A stretch of 64,000 bases of DNA from Gyromitra esculenta (Eukaryota > Ascomycota > Pezizomycetes > Pezizales > Discinaceae). Shown here piece after piece: positions 1 to 10,900 of this stretch. Numbering within the stretch: the stretch's first letter is position 1; every line of letters starts with the position of its first letter. The DNA is taken from positions 744,001 through 808,000 of the forward strand of contig JBCAML010000013.1 of assembly GCA_038503075.1 (NCBI GenBank), given 5' to 3'. The notes under the pieces are model-generated. The model was given only the letters and a program-made list of their open reading frames with translations. It had not been told where the DNA came from and ran no database searches. The position numbers and the translations under genes were made by a program.

Positions 1-576
1 GTTCTCAAGCCCTAGGGGAATTTCGTACAGCTATTTACACCTTCGGGCATGGTCAACTATCCTATGACACTATATCCACTGCAATATAAAGCAATCGTAA
101 CTCAAAGCCCTAAAGATGACCAAAAATTGTGAGGAGGCTAAGTCTTTGATATTGGGGTTAGATTACTGTGTGTTTTGAGGGAGATAGGGAATAGGTGTAG
201 TGTTTGTGGAATTTTATACTGATGGATTGTTTATTGGTATTGATTATATGTAGATGTTATGATTAGAATCTAATAATATTTTCTGTCTTGCGAAATTTTT
301 CTCTTGTGCTAGATCATGTGTGTGTCGGTCACGTAGATTAGACAGACTCGTGGTGGGTTTTTTCGTCAAGTATGTGGGACTGCTCAAGGAGAGTACCCTC
401 GCGCGGCGGTCCACATGCATATAGAGATCTCGAGAAAGGTGTATTTTTGTAACGGATATATCATATAGTCAATTCGTATCAGGTCTGGGCTATTACTACT
501 TCGTTCCTGGTTTCAAACGACTGAGAATTTGCTTCCGCAAACTACTAGTGGACCAATCAGTGGCAAAGGATTATGG
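1..576. other. Gene-free left edge
   Basis: No reading frame with coding character or splice context was found on either strand. The stretch is AT-rich and lies downstream of the minus-strand gene that ends at 577, so it may hold that gene's 3' untranslated region. Confidence 0.5.
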
Positions 577-1428
577 CTAAGAACAGGTCTCTCTATTGCA
601 TCTCTCAAGCCATCGCTCAAAGGGTTTCCGGTAATCTTCCTGTAGAAACATAAACCTAATCCCAACCCTGTTTCTATTTTCACTCAACCTTTTTTGAATA
701 CTAGAAGTAATCATGTGAGTGACAAAGTCGATTCTTCGAGTTTCCGGGGTTCTGCTGATATCGTCTTTGTAGACCCGAGTCCACTTGCTGCCTGCAGAGG
801 TGATGAAGAGCGTTATGTCTCCATTTTCAGCTGTAGTTACAGTTCTAGGGTCATGATAAACATCCACATTAAGCAGCCATCTTGAAACCTGGTCATATCG
901 TACTAACTCAGGTCCACTCGATCCTACTACCAATCTCAATTTTTCACCAATGAACTGAACCCACATCATCACGTATGACCATGCTTTAATTCTCGCACGA
1001 CGCTCCAGTGGTCCGTGCATATCTGGAGTGTAAATCTCTGCGGTAAGTTCCTCCCTATAGTCATGTATTTGGGGGATATATTTCAAGACCTCGGCAGCAA
1101 TTTTCGGGTTGTAGCATACGATAAAGGCGCTCTCTTGCGGATTATAGTTTGCTCCAATTTTAGGACATCAGATGTACTTAATTCTGAACTTACCCCGTAA
1201 GCTTTGTTTGAGAGCAAGGGCTCTAGCTTTCTCGCATGTGGTTTTTCCTGGAGGAAGGTTGTGCACGATTACGGTATGGTAGGAGGGAATAATTGCGTTT
1301 TCTGTAAATCGTATTCTAGGATCAGCTGGGTAGAGTTCGTATAATGCAGCCTCATCCAATATTATGTTGGAGGATGTGGCAGTGGGGAATAGCTCAATCC
1401 CCTCTAGCCGGAAACGAGTATTACTCAT
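577..1428 (-). CDS. Unrecognised two-exon protein, 263 aa
   Basis: I do not recognise this protein. The model has exon 1 at 1428-1194 and exon 2 at 1133-577, joined by a 60-nt intron with a GTAAGT donor. The acceptor is AAG rather than the usual YAG, and it is chosen because it keeps the frame and gives a smooth junction (LRESAFIVCYNPK). The product is a soluble, mixed alpha/beta-type chain with no signal peptide or membrane segment. It has a basic, Trp-containing middle (RRARIKAWSYVMMWVQF, about residues 125-140) and an Arg/Glu-rich end. The ATG at 1428 is the first in frame. The next gene upstream is the first PIG-H-like gene, on the same strand 415 bp away. The two exons are open and fit together, but no family supports them, so a lineage-specific gene is the best description. 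Confidence 0.6.
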
Positions 1429-1843
1429 CCTCAGCGAAATAGTGAATACAAAGAAGAGAAAATAGTTGGACTGTGAAGGCTGACGGGGATATTATGGTAG
1501 AGCTTGTAGAAGGGGCGATGAGACAAAAAATCAAGGGCAAAGAAAACGAAGATGGGGAATGTTGAGCCATTTCAAGGGCACGTGGACATCGTGAACGTGG
1601 GAACGCCAATCAGCTGTTGGCTATCACGAGTAAATCGTACTGAGGCCACAAGTGTAGCCTCAGGAGCATAGCACCTCACTTGGTTGTAAGTAACCTTGTA
1701 TTATAGGTCACTGGACTTTATTTTCCAGGGATTGTACAAAAAAGCTAAAGGTACATGGTAAACCTCTAGTTCGTATTCCCTCGCAATTCCCGGGTTCCGG
1801 CTTCAACACTGTGCAGTGCCGTCCATTGCCCCACGGGTCCTAA
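1429..1843. other. Intergenic, nothing seen
   Basis: This is 415 bp between two minus-strand genes. It should contain the promoter of the left gene and the 3' end of the PIG-H-like gene. No repeat or RNA gene was recognised. Confidence 0.4.
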
Positions 1844-2682
1844 TCAACCCTCTCTAGGGTCACCGTCCCCATGTTCGTTTTCGTCAGCTGCATTCTCGGG
1901 ATCCTCCTCATAATCTTCAACGGTGAGCTTTACCATGTGATTTGACCCATAGAGGCATTTCCTTGCTCCCCTCCAGACTTCGTCCAAAGTCTTTCGATCC
2001 GGCAGAAGCGTCTATGTCTATAATTAGTTCGATCATTCTACCGAAATGCTATACTATCATTCGATTCAACCATATGGAGGGAATAACTAACAGGAAAGAC
2101 AACAACCAATCCGTCTAGCGTATTATTAAAGAAAATTCTAAGAAGAGGATCGAGGGAATTGTTAACGTTCACAACAGCCAAGATGAATCTATCCTCCACT
2201 TCATATATCCAGAACTGTCCATCAGAATTGAGCGAGACCGGTACCGTGGTATGTTCTCTGTGGCCCCACCATCTCACTCTCGTGTTCTCGATTACCAACA
2301 TTTTAAAGGTGCGCATCACGATTAGTTTCTCCTCCGTGTGTCCGAGACAAGCGTAAAACGATAAGTGGGCCATAATCATCGACAAGAGTAGGATAAACAG
2401 GCTGTTCAAATCTTTAAGAAGGGTACAAAGAGGGGTGAGAAAGGAAGGTGGCGGCCCAGCAGAATGAATGGGAGGGACAGAGATGCGGGTCAGAAGGACC
2501 AGGTATACGGCGCAGATAGCGAAGACAAAAAGGAGGAAGCGGATGAAGAGGCCGATGTAAGCGAGAATCTGACGCCATAAAGTATTTGGAGGGCGGTCTG
2601 TGACGGTGAATTCGACACGCCCCGGGTTTCCATAAGTATCGCTAACACTGAGTGTCAGGGGTCTAGAATTGAAGAAAATCAT
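1844..2682 (-). CDS. PIG-H/Gpi15-like protein, copy A (252 aa)
   Basis: PIG-H (Gpi15 in yeast) is a subunit of the ER-membrane GPI-GlcNAc transferase that makes the first GPI-anchor intermediate. Exons are 2682-2092 and 2011-1844. The 80-nt intron (donor GTTAGT, acceptor CATAG) falls right after the motif GLVVVFP, and the second exon supplies TLLPDRKTLDEVWRGARKCL, the expected end of the PIG-H domain. Residues 39-64 and 93-112 form two hydrophobic segments, as in the family's membrane hairpin. The conserved domain covers about 117-219 (EEKLIVMRTF...RWWG...RFILAVVNV). The tail after 220 is acidic. The C-terminal motif is close to consensus, but the middle is diverged. A second, more diverged copy lies 1.4 kb upstream in the same orientation with the intron at the same place. 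Whether this copy works in GPI synthesis cannot be told from the sequence. Confidence 0.75.
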
Positions 2683-4073
2683 ATCGTCAGTGTTTATTTG
2701 TATGGCTTGTATCGGAACGATGTGAGGTCGGTTTTAGGTCGTTTAGAAGGTAAGGTAGCCTGGGGCATTAAGCTGAACTTATATAGAGGCTCGTCCCATA
2801 CCCTACTGCATATTCCCGTGCCGGCCCTCTCGTGGGGCTTTCCGTGTGCCGCGTGGCAGCTTAGAACTATAGGGAATGGGATCGAACATAGCTGATCTAT
2901 GGTGTGTAGCGGGCTGCGCGAGAAGAACTGGGTACAAGATTAGAATTTAGTTTGGTGTCCGCTGTCTAGTAAAACGTTTCTCTTTCCAGTAATACGTTTA
3001 TTTAATGCGCATGCGGAGCTGAACTTCTATTAAATACGCGCAACTATGGATACATATGTCTCTACAGCGCGAGGAAATGCATAAATATACACATTGCCTA
3101 TGCAAATAAAGTGGTAAAAGACACAAAATGATGTATTTCCCAGGGACGTGTGTTGTAAATGTATCCGTTGATGCCCTACCGATGCCTTTCCCAGTAGTTG
3201 ATCCATTTACTGATGGTTTTCCCTAGAAAGGCACTAATAAAAGCATCGGGGAAAGTGTCAAGAAAGGCATCAATAAAATCATCAAAAATACAAATTTTCC
3301 CAAAAAAGGAGATTCGGATAGCGGCTAATTAACCTTAGCATATATGATTAGGTAGTGTGAGTGACAAGCTTAAGGGTCTTGCCTTAGTAGCAAGAGGCCT
3401 GGGTGGATAGGTACAGTTGCGTCCGAAAAGTTGATGCGTTTGTTGAAGTCCCACGATGCAATAGACTCAAGGAAAATAGACCAAACACAACGAAAGTATT
3501 TGTTATTCAATAGAAAAGAAATTGTGAGATAAATAAACACATATACAACTTATTTACTTGATAATGGACTGATTTTTTTTTTACTTTTTCGAACAAGGTT
3601 TGGTATCCCTTCGGTGCGTTGCAGTACTTCAAAAAGCGCATGGACTTGTTGGACGCAACTGTACAAACCTCTGAGATCTATTCTTTTTGGGCAAAAATTT
3701 TACAAATTTTAGTGCGGGGGAAGTGAGGGAAAGGGGATATATATAAAAAAGTACCTTAAACCCATAGGCAAATATTAGGTGGAAAATGGGGGAAAGGCAC
3801 AGGAAAAGCATTGTTTTTCCCTAACTACACATTTACTGGCGCCTTTACTGATGCCTTTATCGATGCTCTTACCGATACATTTGCTGATGCTCTTACCGAT
3901 GCATTTCCCAGCGCCGTAGAATGTACGCTTAGATGAACCGATAGTTCTTTTTCAAAAAAATCGTAATAATCAAAGGCATTGTTATCATACTCGGCCTTCT
4001 TTAATTAGATTCGGGCTGCTGTTGCTGTTTTACCATAATCTCCATATTTAAAAAAAATTAAAGGTCCTTCACT
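2683..4073. other. Spacer between the PIG-H-like copies
   Basis: This 1.4-kb spacer contains no gene I can support. Its middle (about 3150-3925) is filled by nested inverted and direct repeats, described separately. Confidence 0.5.
3150..3925. repeat. Nested inverted-repeat element
   Basis: Both ends carry repeats of a unit resembling GATGCCTTTACCGATGC: direct copies at about 3165-3225 and 3840-3915, and inverted copies at about 3225-3290. Inside, a segment starting GTACAGTTGCGTCC at 3411 is repeated in inverted orientation at about 3611-3664. The arms are imperfect, roughly three quarters identical by eye. No coding capacity was seen, so a decayed non-autonomous foldback or MITE-like element is the likeliest reading. 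Confidence 0.5.
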
Positions 4074-4854
4074 TCAATTCTCAACTTCCTCACCACCACC
4101 GCCATTACCAGCTCTAACTAATAATCTGCGTTCAAGGAGTTCCTTTGCTTTCTTCCCTACCAAATCTAGGGTCGTCCTATCCGGCAATAGAGTCTAAGTT
4201 TCGTCGTCATCATCATCAGCTTTGGTATCCCTGGTCTTACCTTTCATGCAGATTCCTAAAGTTTTGTCCACCAGGATTAAAGCTGTAGTAAAAGAAAACA
4301 TAGATACTTACCGGGAAAATCACCGTCAGCTCATCCTTGCCACGAACCATAATGGCTAACTTTTCTTTTGATCCAGTAAACCCTTCATGGATCAATATAT
4401 CCTCTACCCCATCCAGCATCACAACCTCCCCGAATTCCTCTGTACAGCCCCACCATCTAATACTCGCGGACGACACCACCACACAGGTATTCTCTATCAC
4501 TGTAAACGTTTCCTCTCTGTATTCACAGAGGCTAAATAGCGAAACACTAATCGTGAACAGGGCTAGGCTCAAAACACCCTGCTCGTTAAACCAGCCAGCT
4601 ACGGTAGAGAGGTGGTCGAGCGCTGTGTGGAAGGACACGGGGGTAAGCGAAATGAACGGGTAGGTCTGTTTGGGTTGGAATTTGAAGTATATCAAGCAGA
4701 TAGCCGCAGTAATGAAGATACACCGGATCAGGAGTATGACGTAGGAGAGGATCTGACGACATCGAGTCGTTGGTAGAGCGTTTGTAATAGTGAAAGTTGT
4801 AACTGTTGGAGCTGGCTTACGGATTCGGAGAGTAAGGGGGTTATTAAAAATCAT
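4074..4854 (-). CDS. PIG-H/Gpi15-like protein, copy B (220 aa)
   Basis: This is a paralogue of the gene at 1844-2682. Exons are 4854-4312 and 4193-4074. The 118-nt intron (GTAAGT to TTAG) sits after ELTVIFP, exactly where copy A is interrupted, and exon 2 begins TLLPDRTTLDLV. Hydrophobic segments lie at about 34-57 and 93-109. The PIG-H-type domain spans about 113-204, with RWWG and the stretch EDILIHEGFTG...EKLAIMVRGKDELTVIFP, which is closer to the family consensus than copy A in that part. The VWRGAR motif of copy A is lost (VGKKAK here). The N-termini (MIFFNSRPLTL in A, MIFNNPLTLRI in B) also match. It ends in a Gly-run tail. A role in the GPI-GlcNAc transferase complex is inferred from the family only. 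Confidence 0.72.
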
Positions 4855-5015
4855 TGTTTCAGTACATTCTTTGAGGTGATGTCAAATGGTTGTTCTGCAT
4901 GTGGTCAGGTGTAAAGCTCATGTAACGACCCTGCGTTGATCACTGGTCGTCACTCGCGTGCCAAGGATTGGGACAATTGATTGTTTCCTCTCCCTAGTTA
5001 CCAGTGCACAAGCCA

Positions 5016-5645
5016 ATACTACATGTATGTCTTCCGACCCGTATGTAATTAAATCCCATTTGCAAAGTGGCCGACCGGTTAGTAAATGGGACAGCCGATT
5101 TACAAATGGGGCCACTTTGTACATAGGTTGGCCCATGCACAAAGTGAAGCTAGTAGATGGCCGATGTTAAAAAAACTTGAATGCACTAGTACATAAGTGA
5201 GCTAGAAAAAATTTCAACCCACAAACTATCACTGATTCTACTGCTATGAACTGCCCCCCCCAAGACACATTGCACGCCAGTATATTTATAACTATATATT
5301 CAAGTTGATTACCACAGAAGGGGTGATATAGATTATTAGTACTATAAATACCGATAGATAGGTAGATGAATTGATGTATATGGTGGAGATGGCATTGGCG
5401 ATGGGGATGACATTGGTGATGGGGATGGCATTGGCGATGGGGATGGCATTGGTGATGGGGATGGGGATGGGGATGGCGGTGGTGGTGATAAAGGAATTTT
5501 GAATATGGGTCAATTATTGAAGGTGGGCCAACCGGTGTACAAAGTGGCCCCATTTGTCAACTGGCCAACCCATTTGTAAAGCAGGCCGGCCAATTTGTAA
5601 ATGGGATTTAATTACATACGGGTCAGAACATATGTACATGTATTT
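5016..5645. mobile_element. Foldback/MITE-like element with ~115-bp inverted arms
   Basis: The left arm (about 5020-5140) and right arm (about 5522-5642) are inverted copies of each other. Both read CCGTATGTAATTAAATCCCA near the outside, then a series of short CAAATGGG/GGCCAACC blocks inward to GGGGCCACTTTGTACA. Both outer ends carry TACATGTA. The centre holds a GATGGGGATGGCATTGG-type minisatellite (about 5385-5475) and a short poly-C run. No transposase is encoded, so it would be a non-autonomous element. Confidence 0.75.
5385..5475. repeat. GATGGGGATGGCATTGG minisatellite
   Basis: About five copies of an 18-bp unit (GATGGGGATGRCATTGGY) are followed by a run of GATGGG hexamers. The array lies in the loop of the foldback element and reads as His/Pro-rich or Ile/Pro-rich peptides on the minus strand. 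I take those peptides as artefacts of the repeat. Confidence 0.8.
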
Positions 5646-7225
5646 GTCTCTGGTTGCACCAGATTATTTATGTGGCTAGTTCTTGGAGAAAAGCCTTGAA
5701 TCAACTTCCCATCGTTGTGTCTCTTTCCTTGGAAAGTTTTTAGTTGATTTCTTGAATGCCAAGAACTCGGGATGATCAATATCTGTTCTCTCAACGAGCC
5801 GCTCAATTTCATCAAGATTGATAAAATATATGGTACTACATGTAGTTCGTAATAAAGCCTTAACCATAAACGAGTGCCTTTATTTCCTATTTATCTACTG
5901 ATAATTCTCAACAGATTACTTCCTATCAATAGCAATCAACACTCATTTCGATTTTCTAGTGGGCTGTGAAGCAACCTCTACAGCTGATGAATCAGACAAG
6001 CATTTATACCAAGTCTTATCTTTCACGGATCCTACTGTATCCCCTCTAAGCCCCCTTCGCAATAACCTTCGCAAAAGTCCTCCACCTCTCCTTCCACCTC
6101 GCCGGGCTCATCCTCCTCCACAGCCACACTGTCTCCCAAAGCCCCCCCTCAAACCATCCCCATACCTCACTCACAACGATTCTCCACGATTGCCAATCAC
6201 ATATCGATCACGCCCCACCTGAAATCCTCCTCCATGGCCAAAATATTGTCTACACAAATCTTGCTTGGGTTCTCGCCTTCAGGCACCTCCATCCCCGCGG
6301 ACCTTGCGCCTTAGATTGCATAGGTGTAGATGCTCTGGATGAATTCGCAAGAGAAGGGGCGTTTGGGAGATGAGCTCGGTGGAGATTCCCTTCTCAAGGA
6401 GAAAGTGGGTTTCGGAAGCGTAGGGGGGGACAGTGCAGACTATCACACGATGTTGGAAGAGTTTGCGGGTCACGGTGGGCGATTGGTGTGAATGAGGGTG
6501 AATGAATGAGTTTCTAGGTATTGAAAGGGGAGGGGGAAGAATTTAGAGAGAGGGCTGGATGTTGTTTTAAGCGAGTATTTGCTCAACGGGTTGGGCTGAG
6601 GGGGTATAGGTTTTCTACATGTTTAAATGTACCGTTCGTAATATATCTACAGTGTTTTTGGATTGTGGGAGTTCAATATTGCATGTACCCTGGTGGCGAC
6701 CTACCGGGTCTACTAACCATAGTGAAATTAGCTAAATTTAGGAGCTGCTAGACATACATGTGTATACGGTTTCAGTTCTTAGAAAGTAACTGCAAGGTTC
6801 TTAACTACAAGGTATGTACGAAATTCATGGTTGAGTCCCTTGTTTTTTTCTGCAGGGTGTTCTCGATTCATTGGTAATCACTTGCCCCGGTTATGGGATT
6901 CCCCCCGAATAGCGCCGAGAGGCGTGATATTGTTTCCGGCACCCTCACTTTCTACATGGTACGTAGGTTTCAGTGGAATGGATAGCTTTTATCTATCTTC
7001 CGATGACCAGGAAACCGTTAAAAATCAAGCTTGAAACTAGATCGAAGGTGCTCTACCTCGATCTCATCCCTAAACTCATGTCCACGTTGCGAACGGCCAT
7101 TGGGTCAACGATTGGCTCCGGAAATAAATAAATTTTATACGGATCAAAAGCTTAGGAGTGTGTGTAATCCAGGCACTGGTTCTGGAACTCGAAAGATGGT
7201 ATATGAGCTGAGAGGAGATGACACA

Positions 7226-7345
7226 TGTAGTTAAAAGTGGTTTTGTATCGCCATATCTTGAGTGCTGGTTACGATTAATGGGTTAAAAAAATCTGGAAGC
7301 CCGCATCCCGTCGAGTGACATCCGATGACGCCACATACGAGCGAT
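7226..7345. repeat. Dispersed repeat, copy 1
   Basis: The stretch around TTGAGTGCTGGTTACGATTA, followed by GGGTTAA, an A-run and CGAGTGACA...GATGACG, has a recognisable counterpart at 57216-57352 in the same orientation. It is probably a relic of a non-autonomous element. No coding capacity was seen. Confidence 0.5.
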
Positions 7346-7734
7346 TAATAATCTGAATAAATATTTCTCGCCCGGAAACGTTCTCGTGGGTTTGGTGGTA
7401 TGAGACCAGCGTTTGCGGTTAAGGCATTCCTAAATTAAGGTTAAATCAACCCCCGCGAAAACAAACAGGATATCAACAGAACAGCAATCGTCCCACGGTT
7501 CCCATCGTACGAAACCCTCAATACGATATGGCGTTTGACTCTTTTCTTTTTTCGTGTTCGCTAAACGGGTGTGGCATATCCGTCCGTGGCTGTGTACTCG
7601 CTCGCTGTGGCTGAATTCGGAAACCTGGTATCGCGTCGAGCCGCGTGCAACGCACCTGCCTTGCTTGTCAGTCTGTAATGTATGTAACTCATTCTGTCAT
7701 CTACCAACACTCGATTCCAAGTCTGTGCGAGTCG

Positions 7735-7870
7735 CCCAGGTCTCATCTCATCTCAACCTCCTGAGCTTAACCTCGACGATATCCTCCCCCCTCTCATCTT
7801 CCTGCTCCATTCTATCCCCTCTTTCATCCGTATCCTACTCTTACCATCTCTTTTACTCTTACTTTTAGCA
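7735..7870 (+). promoter_or_regulatory. Pyrimidine-rich leader tract
   Basis: A long C/T-rich tract precedes the start codon at 7973 by 100-240 bp. Such tracts are common next to transcription starts of highly expressed filamentous-fungal genes. The assignment is by composition and position only. Confidence 0.4.
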
Positions 7871-7972
7871 AATAATCTCTTCGAGATCTCTCCCAGCACC
7901 AAGCTGGGAAGATCATATACACATCTCCATCTCTACCACACTTTGCTGCAGCTACCCGTTTATATCACCCTA

Positions 7973-10900
7973 ATGTCCACCATTACGACCGACCAGCCTG
8001 TCCCTCCATCTTCCGACTCAGCCCCCGCCACACCTACTGGTGGTGGTGGAGGAACTGCAAAGCGAAATCTCTTCGGGCGGAAAAAGAAGTCTGCCGCAAA
8101 CCTCGGAACTTCACCATCATCAGGTACCCTAGGTTCGGCCGGGAGCTCGGAGAGTCTGCAGGATAAGACGGCAGCCGACAGTGGAACCGCAGGAGGTAAG
8201 GGAATCAAAAGTGTTTTCAAGCGAAAGGGTGCAAAATCCGAATCTGGTGGTACGTCTATTGGAAGTATTGAGGAAGACCGGGGGAGGGAAGATGATGCTG
8301 AGAGCGGGGAGCGTAAAGAAAGGGCCAGCGAAGACGACAGCGTTCTGTCTTATGATTCAGAGACAGACGTGTAAGTGCACTTTTTGATTTCAGCCTTTCC
8401 CCACACCCAATCCCCCCTTCGCTAGGGTTCACTGGTGCTGGCACAATCCAGTCTCAAGCCTTGAAACATTTGGGCTATTCCTGTACCTGCATCCTTTTTG
8501 ATATAAGGCTGCCCACTTCCCCTTGCCTCCTTTACTTCTTCCGCTGAAAAATTAATTTATTCAAGCTTAGCTATCAGTAATCAAGCTAGTTGACGCTAAT
8601 ATTCCTACTTCTAGAACACCGCCTCGACCTAGCACAGCTGGTGGCCCCCTCACATCGGCAATGCCAAAAACTCAACCCCCCGAACCCATCCCCGGCAAAC
8701 CGTTACACGCCGCCACCTTCTCTCCCTTTCACAGCACGACTACTACGACCATCACCGCTGGCAATACCAAATCCGAGACTTCCCAACCTAAGAAGGGTGC
8801 TGTAGTCGACATTCTCAAGGCTCCCTTCCGCCGTAGCACCTCCCCCAATCCTCCCGTGGAGCCTGAAACATCCGCCACCACCAAGAACACCAACGGCATG
8901 TCCAATACCCTCCCCTCGGTCAATATCAGCCCCCCTCAGGCCTCCCACTCCGACACTCGGCCTGCAACCTCGGGGGGCGAGTCCCGGCGGTCCGAAGACC
9001 GGGGTCGGCGTACGGGCCGCATTTCCGTTGGCACCTCCGACGCGAGCGAATTGGCTTTCGGAAAAGACGCCACTTCTGCGAAGAAATGGCCCGGCGGTAT
9101 CATTACGAAGGACTATGCACAGCCACCAACTCTACAGGATCCACATAATCCTGATGAAACGTTGGTGCAAACGACGGTCACCCCTCCGACGCCGACAGAC
9201 ACGCTGTCGCATTTCGCCCCCAAGAGTCCGGTGGGTGCGGTCGTCAATGCTACTGGAACGAGAAGGAATCGCACAAATTCGCTGACAGGAGCCCCGAGCA
9301 AGTTATCACAGAGTATGACGGCGCCGTTGACACCGACAAATGAGGGAAGTGGAGGGTCCCCACAAGGTACTGGCACGCAGGGCGGGTCACCGGGTAACAA
9401 TAATGGCGGGGCGGGCGGATTCTTCCAGAGCATGTTCTCAGCGGCACAAACCGCGGCAACAAGTATTAGCAATACTATTGCAAACACAAATCTGGCAAAC
9501 AATGGTCCGGGAGGTCGACCAAGGACTGGTACAGGGCAGTCAGATAAGGAAGGAGAGAAGGAGAATATCTCACAAGGAGGATCAGAAAGAGCAGAACCAC
9601 AGAGGAGGCTAGCGGTGGAGACCCTGGGACATGGAGAGCTGAGCTTGGGAAGTTTGGGGATTTTGCCAAGTCCGAAAAAGGCGGGATTTAGCGATGGGGG
9701 AAGCTCGGTGAGTAGATCGGGGAGTATTGGGAGTAATATGGGGCGTTCGGATGATACAATTGTTGGTGGTCGGTATGCAGGCGGGGGTGCCAATGATGAT
9801 GGGACAGGCGCAGGGGTTAATAACACCCCTATATCAGCCATTAGCAACGCCGACGTCTTCGAGTCTGCTGTTAATAGTCCTATTAATGGTAACGATGGCC
9901 ACCGTATCATCCGTACTCCAGTTGCAGAAGACAATGCTTTCATTGGTAGTGGCCACCATGATAGCCTTCCAGGTGTCATGACTCCGGAACGTACCAATGC
10001 TCTAGCCACGAATGAAATCGATGATTCCTGGTTTGGTGATGGAGACCGCCGTCGCTCTGGTTCCGTGAAGAGTGTCCGCCGGAAACGTGGCTCCTCTGCT
10101 GCTTCCGGTGGCCCCGGTATCACGCAACCAGTCCCGAAACCAACTGGGTTCGCTGTAGCTAGCAAGAAGCGGAATCGTGACTTCCACGCGCTATTCCGAA
10201 GTGTACCGGAAGACGACTACCTCATTGAAGACTATGGCTGTGCGCTGCAAAAGGAAATTCTCCTGCAAGGACGTTTCTATGTTAGTGAAGGACACATCTG
10301 TTTCAACTCTAATATTTTCGGATGGATCAACACGCTCGTGATCTCGTTCGATGAAGTTGTGAGTGTCGAGAAGAAGAGCACCGCTATGGTATTTCCCAAT
10401 GCGATTGTGATCCAGACACTTCATGCTCGCCATGTATTCGCGAGTTTTATTAGCAGAGATAGCACGTACGATTTAATTGTTGGTATCTGGAAGATCGGTC
10501 ATCCGCAACTTATCCATAATACAACTAGGGTACGCCTCGATGAGGGTGGTGAGGCAGGCGTAGAAGACCGCAGTATTGTCGATGGTGGTAGTGAGTATGA
10601 GGAGGAAGAAGAGGAAGACGAGTATGAAGACGGTAGCGATGATGAACTCGACGAGAGCTATACCGATGCTGGCGACGGTTTCCTGGACGGCACTGCTGAG
10701 AATGGCGCAAGCAAGAGTGTTTCCCGCAAAGCCTCCCAGCAACCCCTCACTTCCAGTGAGGTAGCCGATGGCGCTATTGGCGTCGACTTTCCAGGCCCTG
10801 CTACACACTCGCCAACACAGTGCTCCGACGCCTCCGACCACACGCACTATGATAAACCGCTCTGTGATGAGATCATTCCAGCTCCCTTAGGCCGTGTCTA

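Larger units (their letters stand above)
4855..7972. other. Intergenic stretch with foldback element and small ORFs
   Basis: This 3.1-kb stretch holds the foldback element at about 5016-5645, a few short open frames without family support (for example minus strand 5867-5676 and 6473-6279), and a dispersed repeat at 7226-7345. The last few hundred bases are the leader and promoter of the sterol-transfer gene. Confidence 0.5.

Noticed and set aside
5167..5553. His/Pro-rich 128-codon minus-strand frame
   Set aside because: It is made of the minisatellite inside the foldback element and two of its frames are open at once, as expected for a repeat of 18 bp.
5676..5867. 63-codon minus-strand frame with protein-like composition
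   Set aside because: No start context, family or second exon could be found, and it overlaps another short frame. Kept only as a note.
6279..6473. 64-codon minus-strand frame opposite a C-rich stretch
   Set aside because: It begins at a GTG without an ATG, and downstream frames are broken. A decayed gene is possible but cannot be supported.
9113..10165. 350-codon open frame on the minus strand
   Set aside because: It lies entirely opposite exon 2 of the GRAM/VASt gene and has no domain. Its openness follows from the low-complexity coding sequence on the plus strand.
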